From: Vanessa cardui
Taxonomy: Eukaryota > Arthropoda > Insecta > Lepidoptera > Nymphalidae
Direction of reading: 5' to 3'
Assembly: GCF_905220365.1 (NCBI RefSeq)
Contig: NC_061127.1
Span: 4,402,001-4,466,000, forward strand
Length of the DNA stretch: 64,000 nt
Under the pieces are notes generated by a model, which worked only from the letters and a program-made list of their open reading frames with translations, searched no databases and was not told the origin of the DNA. Below are positions 22,543-35,723 of the stretch, one piece after another (within the stretch, counting starts at the first letter, position 1; each line of letters opens with the position of its first letter). Both the position numbers and the translations under genes were made by a program.

Positions 22543-23491
22543 GTAAATGAATAATATTTATTAAATAATTTTGAATCATTTAATAATAGAGTTATAAGAC
22601 AGCAAATATACACAATATCATTAATTTGTGTAAAATCTAATTGTATTAGTATCTTTTATCTTAATCTATAATCCCGGTTTGTATTTTGTGACTTTGTAAT
22701 ACCCGGCGGCCGGCGTATTTAGATATCACACAGTGGGAAAATATTTGGTTTTAACTTTGACCTTGACGGATCTTGTTTATTTTTTCGGTGTGTGGTGTTA
22801 GTTTTAGATCTATACAACATAATATTATTTACATAACTAATAATAACTTGATGTCTAAGAAGTTAATATAATTGAAACTAGTAAAACAATTATTTTTATT
22901 TTATATTACACTTTAAAAATATATAGGTAGGTATTGTTATCCACTTGTAAGGTAGATACTTTACTTGCCTTACCACAAGTGTGTATCGTATTGTGTTGTA
23001 ATAAACGAAGCTGATTATCATTTAAGTGGTTGTCAAGAGGTACATATACCTAAGTAACATTAATAGTTTTCATTTTAAAAACTAACATGGTACTAGTACA
23101 CCGTGTAGCCTGTATTTTCGTTAGGTACAATTAAATTATAAATTTGTAACCAACGAACTTCTAGAATTTCGTGATTTTTCCAGAAAGTTCTTTGGGTCAT
23201 TCTATAATATATCAATAATTTATTAGCCAAACACGAGAGACGAGAGACCAATAAACAACTTCGAAATCGAATTCTTGTCATAACATTGGTCAGGGAACTC
23301 GAATAATCTATTCTGTTCATTATGGTTTTGAGAGTTGGTACATTAAATTATAATTAATAATAATAGATTACACGTAACTATACATTTAACTATAACTATA
23401 TAATCGAAGTTACGATAAGTAGAATTCTAGATCCATGTAATGAAATTCGAACAACACGCCAACGTCTAAACAGTGGTTTTATTGTGATAAT

Positions 23492-23786
23492 TACCAATGA
23501 CGACAGACCAATTATTTACAGGATGTAAATTGTTCTACTGTCAGGTGAACACCTTGGCCCAATATATACTGCCTTTGATATATGTTGGCCCAATATACCA
23601 ATGTTGAATTAAAAATAATCAAAATAAGTAATGTGACCAATGACGACACACCGCTTATTTACAGGATGTAAATTGTTGTACTGTTGGGTGAACACTGAAC
23701 ACATTGGCCCAATATATTTCTCTCTTTATCGATATATTTCGGCCCAATATCAATGTTGAATTTAAAATAATCAAAATAAATAATGT
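23492..23786. repeat. ~147-bp tandem duplication in the 5'UTR intron of copy 3
   Basis: Two adjacent units (about 23492-23637 and 23638-23786) share ACCAATGACGACA, a GGATGTAAATTGTT block and GGCCCAATAT blocks. Neither sister intron carries it. Confidence 0.75.
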
Positions 23787-23966
23787 AGGTACATTACTAT
23801 TAATGTAATTATAATTATTTTAATCCCTCTCGTTAGGTTACATTTAACTACATTAAAACTAATCATTAATTATGTCTTAATTATGTTAACATAGTCATGT
23901 GAAAAATGTCTAATCAATAACTTTTACTTTTTTTTCAGTGCTGATTAAATTAAAAATCATATCATC

Positions 23967-24980
23967 ATGGTGAAAGCAAGAAAATATGTTGTTAAAAAAT
24001 ACTTCGAAGGCGTACCAAAAAGGTCTGATTATGAATTAGTAGAATACGAACTGCCACCTCTGAAAGATGGCGAAGTTTTGGTAAAAACAGAATGGGTCAG
24101 CGTGGACCCGTACTTGCGTGCCTACAATCGGAATAACCCGGTGCCGTACGACCAATTTAGTTTTCAAGTTGGTATTGTTGAACAATCCAATGACTCTAAC
24201 TATCCCGTAGGAACCAGAATTGTAACCCATAAAGGGTGGTGTGACTATACAGTTGTAAATACCGCAAAAAGTTTACCGGATAATTTTTTAGAAGTCACTT
24301 ATAAGTTACCAGATTTACAAGGCTTGTCCCCGTCGATAGGTATTGGTGCAGTTGGAATGCCTGGAATTACGGCTTATTTTGGATTTTTGGAAATTTGCCA
24401 GCCCAAAGCTGGAGAAACTGTAGTTGTAACCGGTGCAGCAGGAGCAGTAGGTTCTATAGTCGGACAAATTGCTAAAATCAAAGGATGTAAAGTCATCGGT
24501 TTCGCTGGATCGGACGATAAAGTAGAATGGTTGGAGAAGGAACTCGGATTCGACAAAGCCATTAATTATAAGACCGCCGATGTCCAGAAGGAGCTTAAGG
24601 CTGCTGCGCCTAAGGGAGTGGATTGTTACTTTGATAACGTTGGCGGTGAAATTAGCAGTTTAATTATAGGTCAGATGAATAAAGGAGGAAGGGTATCTGT
24701 TTGCGGCAGCATTAGCGCATACAATGCGGATCCAACACAAACACCAAAAGCTACGATTTTACAACCATCTATCGTTTTTAAAGAGCTTAAGATAGAAGGA
24801 TTTATTGTCAGTAGATGGCTCAACCGTTGGCCTGAGGCTATCACACAGCTGATTACCTGGATAAAGATGGGTCAATTAAAACCAGCGGAGCATGTGACAG
24901 TCGGTTTTGACAAAATTTTCGACGCATTCGTTGGAATGTTAGCTGGAGAAAACACTGGAAAGGCTGTCGTTAAAGTTTAA
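23967..24980 (+). CDS. Ptgr1: Prostaglandin reductase 1-like, copy 3
   Basis: 337 residues, single coding exon, with the 5'UTR intron at 22543-23938. It carries the NADPH-binding GAAGAVG at 156-162, the conserved Trp91 of the HKGW motif and FDNVGGE at 222-228. Upstream intron sequence (22970-23340) is homologous to the copy-1 intron (5560-5990), so copies 1 and 3 share more flank than either does with copy 2. Sequence differences again fall at residues 51-58, 96-108, 253-268 and 286-294. AATAAA is at 25051-25056. Predicted cytosolic NADPH-dependent enone/alkenal reductase; the actual substrate is not determinable here. Confidence 0.95.
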   Translation: MVKARKYVVKKYFEGVPKRSDYELVEYELPPLKDGEVLVKTEWVSVDPYLRAYNRNNPVPYDQFSFQVGIVEQSNDSNYPVGTRIVTHKGWCDYTVVNTAKSLPDNFLEVTYKLPDLQGLSPSIGIGAVGMPGITAYFGFLEICQPKAGETVVVTGAAGAVGSIVGQIAKIKGCKVIGFAGSDDKVEWLEKELGFDKAINYKTADVQKELKAAAPKGVDCYFDNVGGEISSLIIGQMNKGGRVSVCGSISAYNADPTQTPKATILQPSIVFKELKIEGFIVSRWLNRWPEAITQLITWIKMGQLKPAEHVTVGFDKIFDAFVGMLAGENTGKAVVKV

Positions 24981-25056
24981 GGTATTTTACAATGGTATTA
25001 AAAGTAACATATATAAAAGTATTTTAATATCAGTTATGCATGTTAATTCAAATAAA

Positions 25057-27480
25057 TATATTTTTAATTGAAATATTTCGTATTTATTTCATCAACTTAA
25101 TGTAAGGGACATTACACTTAATGTAAGGGACATTACACAGTCAACACACATTATCAGTACACTACTGTTAAACACAATTACATAGAAAGTAAATAAAGAT
25201 GATTTACTATTACATGTCCAAATAGTTTCTATAACTTATTATCTATATTATTACTACTATTAAGTTTATAAGTCCACAATAAGTATTATTCAATATATGT
25301 ATACCTTATTATTACGCCAAAGCAACATAATTTAGACACGCTTCTAATTTAAATATAACTAAGGAAAAACAATAAGATTGAGTTAAATACATTTAAAAAA
25401 AAGACGATCATTACATAATATAATTAAGCTATATTTTATCATTAATATACAAGGTTTTATTTATATATCTTCGCTTGTATTATTAAAGTTAGGTATTTAA
25501 TTATTTTACAAGATATTTTATTATTTATCCATACTATCCATTTAATCAGTAACAAAACAGTAAAAGCCTGTTAATGTTCCACTGGGCAAATGGTCCCTTC
25601 TCCCTTTTGAAAAGAGGGTTTGAAGTTTGGATCGAAGTTTGCTCGTTACGTCACTTATAACCGATGGAGCATCACAGCATCATCATCATCATCTTACCAT
25701 CAGTAACCAAAAAATACTATTCAATGGATTTTTAATTAATCATCGATTTTTTTATGGTGAGAATTCAATAGACATATGATGTATATGTATTCATTATAAT
25801 ATCTGCAAGCTAGTTGACTAGTTTAGAATTTTGTGTGTTAAATGTACAAGAATATAAATAAAACAAACAATTAATTACCAAATAAATGGTGGATTTAATT
25901 AAACAAAATAATTATTGATTTCTTAATTAAAACTTAACCTATGATTACATAAAATGAAACACTAGTTACTAGATCACTAACTTATTTTATACGATTTTAT
26001 TTCCACATTGAGATGTTTTATTAAACTGATACAAAAAGGTCATGTTTTTGTTTTTTACACTAGAATAATTTCAATTATTTTGAGGCTTTACCTATAGATA
26101 TTGATGAGCGGTTGATAAGTTTAATAATGTTATCTTGTTTTAATTAATTAAAATTACTATTGTTAGAAAGAGATAAAATGTAACTCAACATCCACTAAAC
26201 AATATTTTTAAGGAGAAATATAGAAAAATACTATTTACTGTAATCGCAATAAAATGAATGTCTTATGCTCTCAAAGAACAACTAGGATAGGAACCACAAG
26301 AAACTCCTATGATCGTTAGTTACAAAAACATTTCACAGAACAGTTGATAAGGCATCATATGGAAGATAATAATCATACCAGTCTATAAATACAACATTCT
26401 AACAATAAAATTTAAATTAAAGTCTTTAAGCCATACTCAGATATTTGTCTGCATGAGATAATTGTGCATATATCTTTTTAACTTTAGTCAACACAAATTT
26501 TATTAAAAATACTATTTTTAAATTAATAACTTATGAAGATTCGTTAGAAAAAAGTTCAATGACCCCTGTTTGAATCGATGTATCTTGAGTGTTTAAAGAA
26601 ACAAATGTTGAAGACAAATTATAATTTAAAGCACAAATGTATTTAGTTCAAAAAATATGTCCAGTGAGATATTGAAGGTTATTTTACCATTAATGCTGTA
26701 TCATTAGTCAAACAATAATAATATTATATTATTATGTAATAAAAATTATAAATAGAAACAAGAAAAAAACATCGCCATTTAACATCAGTATAGAGACCAT
26801 GAAAACTAACATGTAATTACGTTCAAACAGGAAAAATATTCGTCAAATGATGAATAAAGGTTTTTAATTATAAAATTTAATTCTTTAACCCTTTATGTAA
26901 GGTCAAAACAGCTCTGCGACATAACAGCACGCGATTCGATTTCTCACAATATTATACGACACCAGACCATCGCTTTTTTTTTCGAAATCTATTATCCAAA
27001 GGTAGAACTTTTTTCAGTTTTTTTTTTTAAATAAATAACACTGGACATAGGTCGCAATTGATTGACAGTATTTGCTTGTATTGTTACATTATAAACTTTG
27101 ATATAATCTCGTCCCTTGCCGGAGCTTACGATTCGTATAACGGTTGTAGAATGGAAAATAAAGTAATCTCTCACTTTGTTGATGAATTTGAATATGAGTT
27201 TTGAAACTATTATTATTCCGATCGTCTGAAAACTGTCCTCTGCAAATTCATACAGGTATTATTTTAATATCATAAAACATAATAGGACTTCTTTTACCAA
27301 AACAGCAACACTATATTTTTTCAACTATTTTTTCCAGATTATTAATTGCATTTTTGTACCGAATGACTTTTTTTTGTGAATGCAATAAATAAAGCGATTC
27401 ACATGAAGTCATTTGAAGTCTGGCTATTTTTGTAAAGTTCCTCGAAATTTCTTCAATAGTGTTAATATACTTGCGTGACA
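25057..27480. other. Gene-free stretch between reductase copy 3 and NASP
   Basis: Contains a 21-bp tandem pair at 25092-25133 (unit ACTTAATGTAAGGGACATTAC) and a remnant of SINE family B at about 25560-25650. It also holds an ATC-repeat at about 25675-25695 and the block homologous to 20430-20930. No exon is supported. Confidence 0.6.
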
Positions 27481-27578
27481 TTCTTTATTGATAAAAAAAT
27501 ATTATAAATAATATTACAATACAAGAAACTATTACAGCTCAATCCCTTAACACAACAAAGAACACGTGACATCTGACC

Positions 27579-27591
27579 GGGGGGGGGGGGG
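27579..27591. repeat. 13-nt G run in the NASP 3' region
   Basis: An uninterrupted run of about 13 G on the plus strand (C on the NASP sense strand), 27 bp past the NASP stop. Length may be an assembly uncertainty. Confidence 0.7.
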
Positions 27592-27617
27592 TCACAGAGT
27601 TCGCACAGGCATCACAT

Positions 27618-30600
27618 TCACGTGTTGATCCTCTTGGAAGCCGATGTGTCCTCGTCACTGTTCTTTCGTTTCCTCTTGATGAGGTGTGAGATGTCGGAGG
27701 GCGCCGCCTTTGGTGCGGAGGGCTTGCTGGGTGCGGCGCCGGGGCCGCCGCTCGACGAACCCTCGCCGTTTGACGGGCAGAGTGTTTCACGAACCCTTTT
27801 TATCATCTGAAATAATCGTCAATTATACTTCAGTGTGATGTCACAAATATGCATGACACTGTTAGAAATATATCAATTAGTGAAAAGTAGTAAATTTTGT
27901 CTACGCCTAAATCATTGTCTTTAAGTTATTTAAGTTCTTTTTTTATTTGTAAAAACTTTCTAATTAATTGTACTGGAGTACTAGTTTTTAAATATATTTA
28001 TAGTAATATGTAGACTTATGGCAATCTTAGCTGGATTATACTAATACCTACTAATCATTAATTGTGAAAATACGTGACAAGTATGAATAAATTCCTTTGT
28101 ATATTAGACATATATTTTAACAGTTAATTAAATTTTAAAATTATAATTTTTATATTATAAATTAACGCAATTATTATTCACATGGACATAAACCGATGGT
28201 ATTTCTACGAAAATCGACGAAACGGCATTTTACACTTTGGTGTAATACTCTTTATAATTTCCTTGAAATCACTAGATGCGTACATTAACTTTCTTTTTTA
28301 ATCGTTATTATTTCGAACGCTTCTGTAATCTTGTTCTAAAACCAAACATTAATCTTTGTCTACAGCACAAATTGTATGTATGTAGCGGATGGCCATCTTA
28401 GTTACTGCAAACACATTAAGCGAGACGTTTCAACATCGGTGATATTTTTCTTACCACAAATGACATAGAGATTAGCCTAATGAATTCGTTTATAAGGAGG
28501 CATAGCAACATTGCATTTGCTGACACAACTAGATCTATATGCATATATTAGATATCTTATTTGTATGGTTTGTTTATTAAAGATACATAAACAGACATTT
28601 CACTTACGTATGATTATAATTTATCAGTATATAAGTGAAAGAAAACATCATAAGAAAACATGCATAGTGATATTGTATGACGCATTTGTATCTACAAATA
28701 ACTCTCGTCTAACAGATCCAATATAGTTTATTGCTAGGCACTATCGCGCATCATAAATGATGATTGCGGGTTCGAACCCCGCTGAATCATTATGGACTTA
28801 TATTTCATCTCTTACTCGGCATTGAAGTAAAATCTGTATGTGTCTAATTACAATGAAACACTGTCTCATATATAATCACCAATTTGCATTGAAGCATCAT
28901 GGTTTAGTAGCCTTCAAAACTATTCCTCAAAAAGGGAGGTCAACAGATTAATCACTAAATCATTAAGTAAGGTAAGGGTAACTATTAGTAGTATAGTATA
29001 GTAGGTAGGTTAGACAACTTAATGGATAAGAAAGATAGTGGATGAATGGTAGATTTTCTCTTCGACACACTGACAAAAATAGTATATGATCAAGCAAATG
29101 ATGATGATAAAACAAACATCAATGGCCATTATACAAAGCAATTTCACCACATGGCCATTAATGTGCTGAGGACATATGAAATAACACACACTAGTTAATT
29201 TCAATTTATCTTTATTTTTTTTAAAAAATCGTGTAAAGCGATACAAAAATGGCCTTGTGGTAGAAACGCTTATCAAAATTAAAACATAATACAATATAAA
29301 CTTAAACGCTACGAGTATCATAAATGCAACATGAGATTCTAAGGCACTAATTACTAACTATTCAATACTGATAATGGACAGTCGAAATACATTAATATCA
29401 CCATTAATTAAGGTTCATTTTGGCTTTTTGAATTTAGGAACTAGGATTACTTATCCTAAGAGTTGTTCTTTTAAATCCGGTTACTATATTGTTATTTAAT
29501 TATTTTCTAGTCTCATGTCAATCACAATATCACTAGGTAAAATACTGTTTCATTAATATAGGAACCGGACATTACTAAATAATTCTAATGGAATGGCTCA
29601 ATTCTACAATTAATATGGTATACATTAAATTGTTAATGCATTAATAATAATAAGTTTGATTGCTTTATTCGATAATATTCGTGGATAAAATAGACATTGT
29701 AATAAACCTGTTTGCTTACTGTTTACAAATGTAACTTATTACATTTTGTCTTTGATATAGATATATTGGAAACTATGAGATTGATTTTGTTTTAACTACA
29801 TAAGTATCTGATGTAATCTTGAGAATAGTTAACGATAAGGGGCATGCTTATTGGCAAAGTTAATAGACATAGTTAAAAGACTATTTGTGGTTGTTGTTGC
29901 TGTTGTTGTTTGCAACAAACAACAACAAGTCACCAAAAATGTTGTATAGTGTATGAACAACATTTTTATATAAAATAATACTAGGCAAGATATACTACAC
30001 TAGTTGAGAGTTAGATATATCGTTACTAAGCAACATTAACAATACACTGATTCTTCTCCTTTAAGATCATGTTCCTAAGCATATTTCTAGTAGCTTCAAC
30101 GCAATCACACGGTCTTACCTCTGCCTTATAGTCCATCATGTCTTGTATTTTCTCTTGTATTTCTGGAAGAAGTCCCTTCAATTCCTTTAGTTCATCTTCA
30201 ACGGAATAGAACGGATCAGCTATTGAATATTTCTTAACGGTAGCATCTTCGGCCACTGCACTCGGGTTTTCTAATGTTTTGATACGAGATTCTAGAATGT
30301 TCGCCGCATTTTTAAAGTGCGTTATTGCGTCCTCGAAATTGGATGCGAGGGAATTGGCGAGGCCTGGAAAATATTTCATTTATTTAAAAACAGTATATTA
30401 TATTTTGTTATTGTATTATATTGATTTAATTTAATAGAAGCAGCAACATTGCTGAGGAAATCTCTTTCACGCTTTGTAAGAAAGTAAGTAGGAAGCAGAA
30501 GACGAGATTTATAAGCACTTTTAAAGGTTGAATGTATAAGAATGTACATGTAAATTATGTAAGCTAATATTATAAATGCGAAAGTAACTCTTTCTATCTA

Positions 30601-33600
30601 ATTTATGTTTCTCTTGCTCTTTCACAGCCCTAATCGAACTGAATATAATGAAATTTGATAAGAAAGCTCGACAGCTAGTAATATATAATTATATATTTGA
30701 ATCCTATGACTTCAAAGTTTATAGTTTGTACATGTCAATAGATAGCAAAACTTACCAATCTGATAATGAGTTTCTGCTATACGCCGGTCGTCACTTCGGT
30801 ATAATTCCTTTTGAATTTCAAGACAGCTGACTGAAATAAAATTATAAATGGTAAAATACATGCATTGGTAACATAAATGTTTTGGGGTATTAATATATTT
30901 CATGTAAGTGAGTAATTTATATCACCAAAGCAACATCCCACAACATTATTTTTAGGTGAAACATTATTACTTAGTATTTTAATATTGTAAGTCAGTCAGT
31001 GTAATTATACCATATTTTTCTGCTACAGAATATCAATAGTTCAATAGTTTAAGCGCTGCCTAGCTTTGTAAAAAGTTGCAGGATCATCCTGAAACTTTGG
31101 GCTACTATCCTCCTAGAGCTCTAAGCTTAATTGGAGAGGTATGTAGGAACATTAGAATACCTTGAAATAGGAATTTCCTTTTTTTCGCTATTGGGTTTGC
31201 GGACGACCTTTGAGCCACCTCATAGTAAGTGGTCACTAACGACCATAGACAATGGCTTTTTAAGAAATATTTACCATTTCTTTCATCGCCAATGCACCAC
31301 CCGGAACACAACAATACCAAGTACTGTATGTTTGGTAGAATATCAGTTGAGTGGGTGGATCCTACCCAGACTGGATTGCACAAAGTCGTACTACCAAGTA
31401 AAAATTTGCTAATTTTTAAAAAAAGAATCCTCACCCATATCCAAGACAGCCTTGTCGTAAGTCTCGCTCTCGAGCGCCACCTCTCCCAGTGCGAGATGTG
31501 CGTCTGCCAGCTGCGCACGCGCCGTCGAGCCGCGCTTCTGTAGGATGCTGCGTGACAGCTCTGAAATGACACGGAATCCTCAGTAAGGGAAAGCAAGGGA
31601 AAACTGCTATGTGTATGTAAAGTAAAGTAAAGTAGTAAAGTAACAGCCTGTTCATTTCCCACTGCTGAGATAAGGCCTCCTCTTCCATTAAGGAGAGGGT
31701 TTGGAACGTATTCCACCACGCTGTTCCAATGCGGGTTGGTGGAATGCACATGTGGCAGAATTTCGATGAAATTAGACACATGCAGGTTTCCTTACGATGT
31801 TTTCCTTCACCGCCGAGCACGAGATGAATTATAAACACAAATTAAGCACATATATATAGTGGTGCTTGCCTGGGTTTGAACCCGCAATCATCGGTTAAGA
31901 TACACGCGTTCTAACCACTGGGCCATCTCAGTGTATGTATATACCCAAAATCTAGATGGGTGGTTTTATATTTAAATATACGGACATCTTACGTCATGTT
32001 TAAGTTGTTCAATATTGATAAAAAATTATCGACTAAAATATTTATCTTATAACCACTGGAATATATTTTAACTATTCATATGCAATATATGTACCATTAA
32101 TAGTCCTTTTACTAATGTATATAATTAATAGGTATTATTACACACACTTGATATGATTTAAACATATTTACAAGAATGAATTATCAATTGTATAGTTGTC
32201 AAAAAATACTTTATGTCTTTCCTTATCAATTGTTTTCATTAAAATCTTCCTCAACACATAATAATAATTATTAAATACAATAATTACATACCAAGCATTT
32301 CCCAGGCCAATTGTAAGTTGTCAACATCTTCTTCATTATCCAAATTAGCAATTGATTCATCATTTTGGTCACCATTGGATGTACCCTGATAACATAAATA
32401 GTTTTTCTTTTACTGTCTTAAGTTAGAATTATCATAAAATTTGTTACAATTTAAGAAAAAATCTAAAAAGAAATGTAAGGAAAGTAATTTATTGCTTATA
32501 TGTGAGAAAAAATACCCTAGATAAACAGATAAATGACAGTTAACTTAGACAAAATATATATGTAGTATATCTAATATCTATATGTTGAAGGAAGTAATAA
32601 TATAGTATATGTTTATTGTTGTTTGTGTGATGCATATGTATATCGAAAATAGTTAACACATTTGTTGTAATCAGTAAGAGTGACAGTGCTGCAACTACTA
32701 ATAGCAATATCAAGGAAATTGTTTTGTTGATGTTATATATTTTGTCTCCTTCAATAGCTACTTTGGTTGTCAGCGCTGATTGATGCTACTAATATTAAAA
32801 ACATACCGGTTTTTCCTCAATTTCAGCCGTACTACTTGCAACTTCTTCATCCTTTGTAGTTGATTCTGCTTCAATCTTTTCAACTTTTTCGTTTGGCATT
32901 TCTACGTCTTGCTCATTTTCTTTTGGTGCCTCTTCTCCATTTTCACCATTTTCTTCTATAATTCAACATTATACTTAATCATAATTATAAATACATTAAA
33001 GCATTAACTCATTGACTTAATTATCATGTTTCAACTTTTACATCAGTTAAAATAGATCAGCATTACCTTCATTTTCCTCTTCTTCTTCATTATTAGCTCC
33101 TGGAACACCGCCTCCGAGAACTCCACTTTCTTCCCTTGACAGACCAAGCAAGGCTTTGCCGTACCTTCAATATACAAAAGGTATAAATATTTTTTTTTAT
33201 GTTTTTTAATTATTATGTTTCTTTCTTTTTTAAATATAATTTGAGTAATTGTTGTCACTTGTTAAACGAAAAGTAGTACTTGATTATTTAGTCTTTGGGT
33301 CTGGTCAATAGTTTCTATTACTAGAAACCGCAGTGTTAAAAGACCTGTGGGAATAGCTCAAGGCAGCATGGAATAAGGGATGCTAGAAGGATGGGAAACT
33401 GCCATCTCAGAAATTAATTAAAACAAAAGAGGTTCATAGATGTATCATGCAAGATTATTATCTAATCAAAGGACTTCACTTAATCTTTATCTTAATATAA
33501 GTTTAGTGATTTTATTTTATTGGAGGCACTGATTAGTTACCATTACTATGCAATTATTACTTTTATTTAAAATTTGCAAAATTTTTATGGTGTATTATTA

Positions 33601-34447
33601 TATACGTATAATTGAATTAAAATTTTTGAAATATTTTATTTGGTAGTCTCGCTTAACACTACTTGTGGAACTAAATTTATTGTTATTGTGAAAACAATTT
33701 GATGTAAATATTAAATATTCAAATTGTCATTATTTAGGAAGTTTTCATTTTTGACAAGATTGCAGATGACTTTTACTATATTGTTAAGTTGTTTATGTAG
33801 TTATCATTAAGATAAAAAAAATGTGAAATGTGCTTGTTCACATTTAGTCAATATAGAACTGAGGTTTTCGCCATTTAAATTAATAATATTTAACATTTGT
33901 CATTGGACGGAACCCTTCAATCAAACACTACTTATTATATATTTGACATGTATAGATAGAATGGGAGTACAAAAGGATTATTTATAAAATATAATATTCA
34001 TTCAATTAATAATATGCAAGCAATGGATTTTTTGGTATATTTTGAGAAGATTAATATTTTTGTGAAGAGATACAGAATTGGTAATAATTAAATATATAAT
34101 TATTATACAATCTACTTGTATCATAAATTTAGTTCACAGTAATGTTATATATTTCAGTCTATATTATACTATTTGGTGTACTTTTTATCTTTAGAAGTTG
34201 TTCAATATGTCAAATTCTTCTTAAAATATATTTATAAATACAATATTATGCTGTTTCATCACAAGTCTCACCATAAATAAGCTTCAGCACATTCATCTGC
34301 TACATCCCCATGGGTTTTAGCTAGCAGTTCACAGGCCTTCGCTAATGATTCTGTTGCTGCATTGTAGTCTCTCACAGCCAGGTGTCGCCTTCCTGCAGCT
34401 AATAATTCTTCAGCAGATGATGTGGTCACTTCTGGTACCTCAGCCAT
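27618..34447 (-). CDS. NASP: Nuclear autoantigenic sperm protein (histone chaperone NASP)
   Basis: Coding exons (minus): 34272-34447, 33067-33164, 32807-32955, 32292-32385, 31435-31560, 30756-30830, 30119-30363, 27618-27806. All have GT-AG ends and consistent phases, giving 383 residues. Architecture matches SHNi-TPR proteins. A first TPR (about 8-75) includes WYGKALLGL. An acidic Glu/Asp-rich segment (about 85-175) interrupts the TPR series, as in NASP. TPR motifs with RIAETHYQIGLANSL (about 231-245) come next, then a helical segment with ELKGLLPEIQEKI. The C-terminus is SDISHLIKRKRK, ending in a nuclear localisation signal (365-369). NASP keeps soluble H3-H4 pools and helps deliver histones to chromatin. 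AATAAA (minus) at 27484-27489. Confidence 0.95.
28738..28930 (+). repeat. Degenerate SINE family B in NASP intron 7
   Basis: GATGATTGCGGGTTCGAACC (B-box) at about 28757, then body blocks TTTCATCTCTTACTCGGC and TGTGTCTAATT in family order. The A-box half is decayed. Intron 7 (27807-30118) otherwise shows only AT-rich sequence, plus a (TTG)n/(CAA)n palindrome near 29885-29930. Confidence 0.55.
31165..31405 (+). repeat. Lepidopteran interspersed repeat, deleted copy
   Basis: Blocks GAGCCACCTCATAGTAAGTG, CCATAGACAATGG and CGGAACACAACAATACC appear in the same order at 60388-60612. Related pieces in two orientations are at 38667-38895. Class uncertain. Confidence 0.65.
31620..31930 (-). repeat. 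SINE family B in NASP intron 4
   Basis: A full-length reverse copy: a GTAAA-repeat tail, a 3' body and a tRNA-like head with B-box (reverse of GGGTTTGAACC near 31874) and A-box at about 31905-31925. It is flanked by a 9-bp target duplication GTGTATGTA (31611-31619, 31931-31939). It lies 60 bp from the exon at 31435-31560. Confidence 0.9.
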
Positions 34448-35517
34448 CTTAAAATAAATATTTAGTTTATCTTTTGACTAGCTACTCTAGGATATAACAA
34501 AAACGGGTCTATACTGCATTTTACTATAAACTATAGGCTAGCTGATCACAGGTTATTGTATTGATACAATATCATAGATAAAGATCTTTGATCTATATTC
34601 TATTTATAGTTATTAATGTATTTTATAAAGTAAATAAAAACGTTAGTAGAACTGATGTAACTGAAATTTAGCAATATTCTATTTATTTAAATAAGTCAAG
34701 TTTTAAAAAATATGGTAAGTAGTATGAAACAAAAAGGGAAAGCGTTTTTAAAAGTATAATGAAATAGTATTGGTTATAAAGAAATACATTTTAACAAAGC
34801 ATCTATACCGGCAATTTATATTAACGGTCATTTTGACATTTATACAAATAAATCATACGAAGCCACGTGCACGTTTACAGTTTTATTCTATGTTTCATTA
34901 ATTACAAACGAGAGCTAAACATGTTTTTAAGCCTATACATTATAAGAAATATACGCGAAATACTCAAAATGTAACGATCTTGTGTCATACGTTGCAAGTG
35001 TGGCACGAAATCAACAGATGTTTTACAAGTTTTCTGTTGTACTTACTGTATTTTGATAATGATATGATGAAAAGCTTCAAATATTTGACCTTAATTACAA
35101 ATATACTATTAAGAAAATTTAAAAAGAATGTAATTTTAAGTACAAAATGAGTACAGTCACCGTGTGAATATAAAATTATAGAATGTATATAACTGCTCTG
35201 TATCGGATTGAGAATGAAGTATCTAAAGCCAGTGTTGACACTCCGTAGTACTTCTAGTTTGCTTAAGCACAAAATTGCCAATCAAAAAAATAGTTATGAA
35301 GATCAATTTATTTGTCAGAAATAATGTCGATTCTATTATAAAATTATTTGAAAATCCTTAAAAGTTGTCTACTATGCTGTTTTAAAGCATACATATTTTA
35401 TAGAAGTATGGCGTCTTCAGTAACTTATTTGTTTTAGTCTTCAAATTACAAACACTTATAATATTAATTATTAAAACCCAGCGATGCAATGTAATTTTAA
35501 GTTATGGAATAGTACAT

Positions 35518-35723
35518 ACCTTATGAATTCAAACGCTGAGGTAATATAACTCTAATTTTAAAATTGAAATATTATATGTTTTACATTATAAAATTTAAAT
35601 GAACCTACCACAATAAATCTCTTTTATAGTTGAAATTTATAAAATAAAGTGTAATTGTAGTTTCCGTAACTAATAAAAAAATATTTATCTTACGATTTAA
35701 AAAAATAATGTTCTGTATCGATA
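35518..35723 (-). promoter_or_regulatory. Possible NASP promoter and 5'UTR exon
   Basis: TATCGATA at 35716-35723 is the DRE-type core promoter motif known from fly housekeeping genes. Below it on the minus strand a potential noncoding exon ends at 35520 (CATAAG before GTATGT). A weak acceptor (TTTTAAG) touches the NASP ATG at 34447. Intron 34448-35519 would be the 5'UTR intron. Suggestive only. Nothing else is recognisable in 34448-36245. Confidence 0.3.

Noticed and set aside
27539..27810. Open frames on both strands overlapping the last NASP exon
   Set aside because: Shadows of the GC-rich NASP C-terminal exon, whose own frame has the known SDISHLIKRKRK ending.
28738..28790. tRNA-like segment GGGTTCGAACC
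   Set aside because: Only the B-box half is present and the sequence continues as SINE family B; no acceptor stem or anticodon arm.
31105..31838. Long minus-strand open frames (224 and 135 codons) over the NASP intron 4 / exon 5 area
   Set aside because: They run through a SINE, another repeat and out of frame over a NASP exon; no domain and no conservation are expected.
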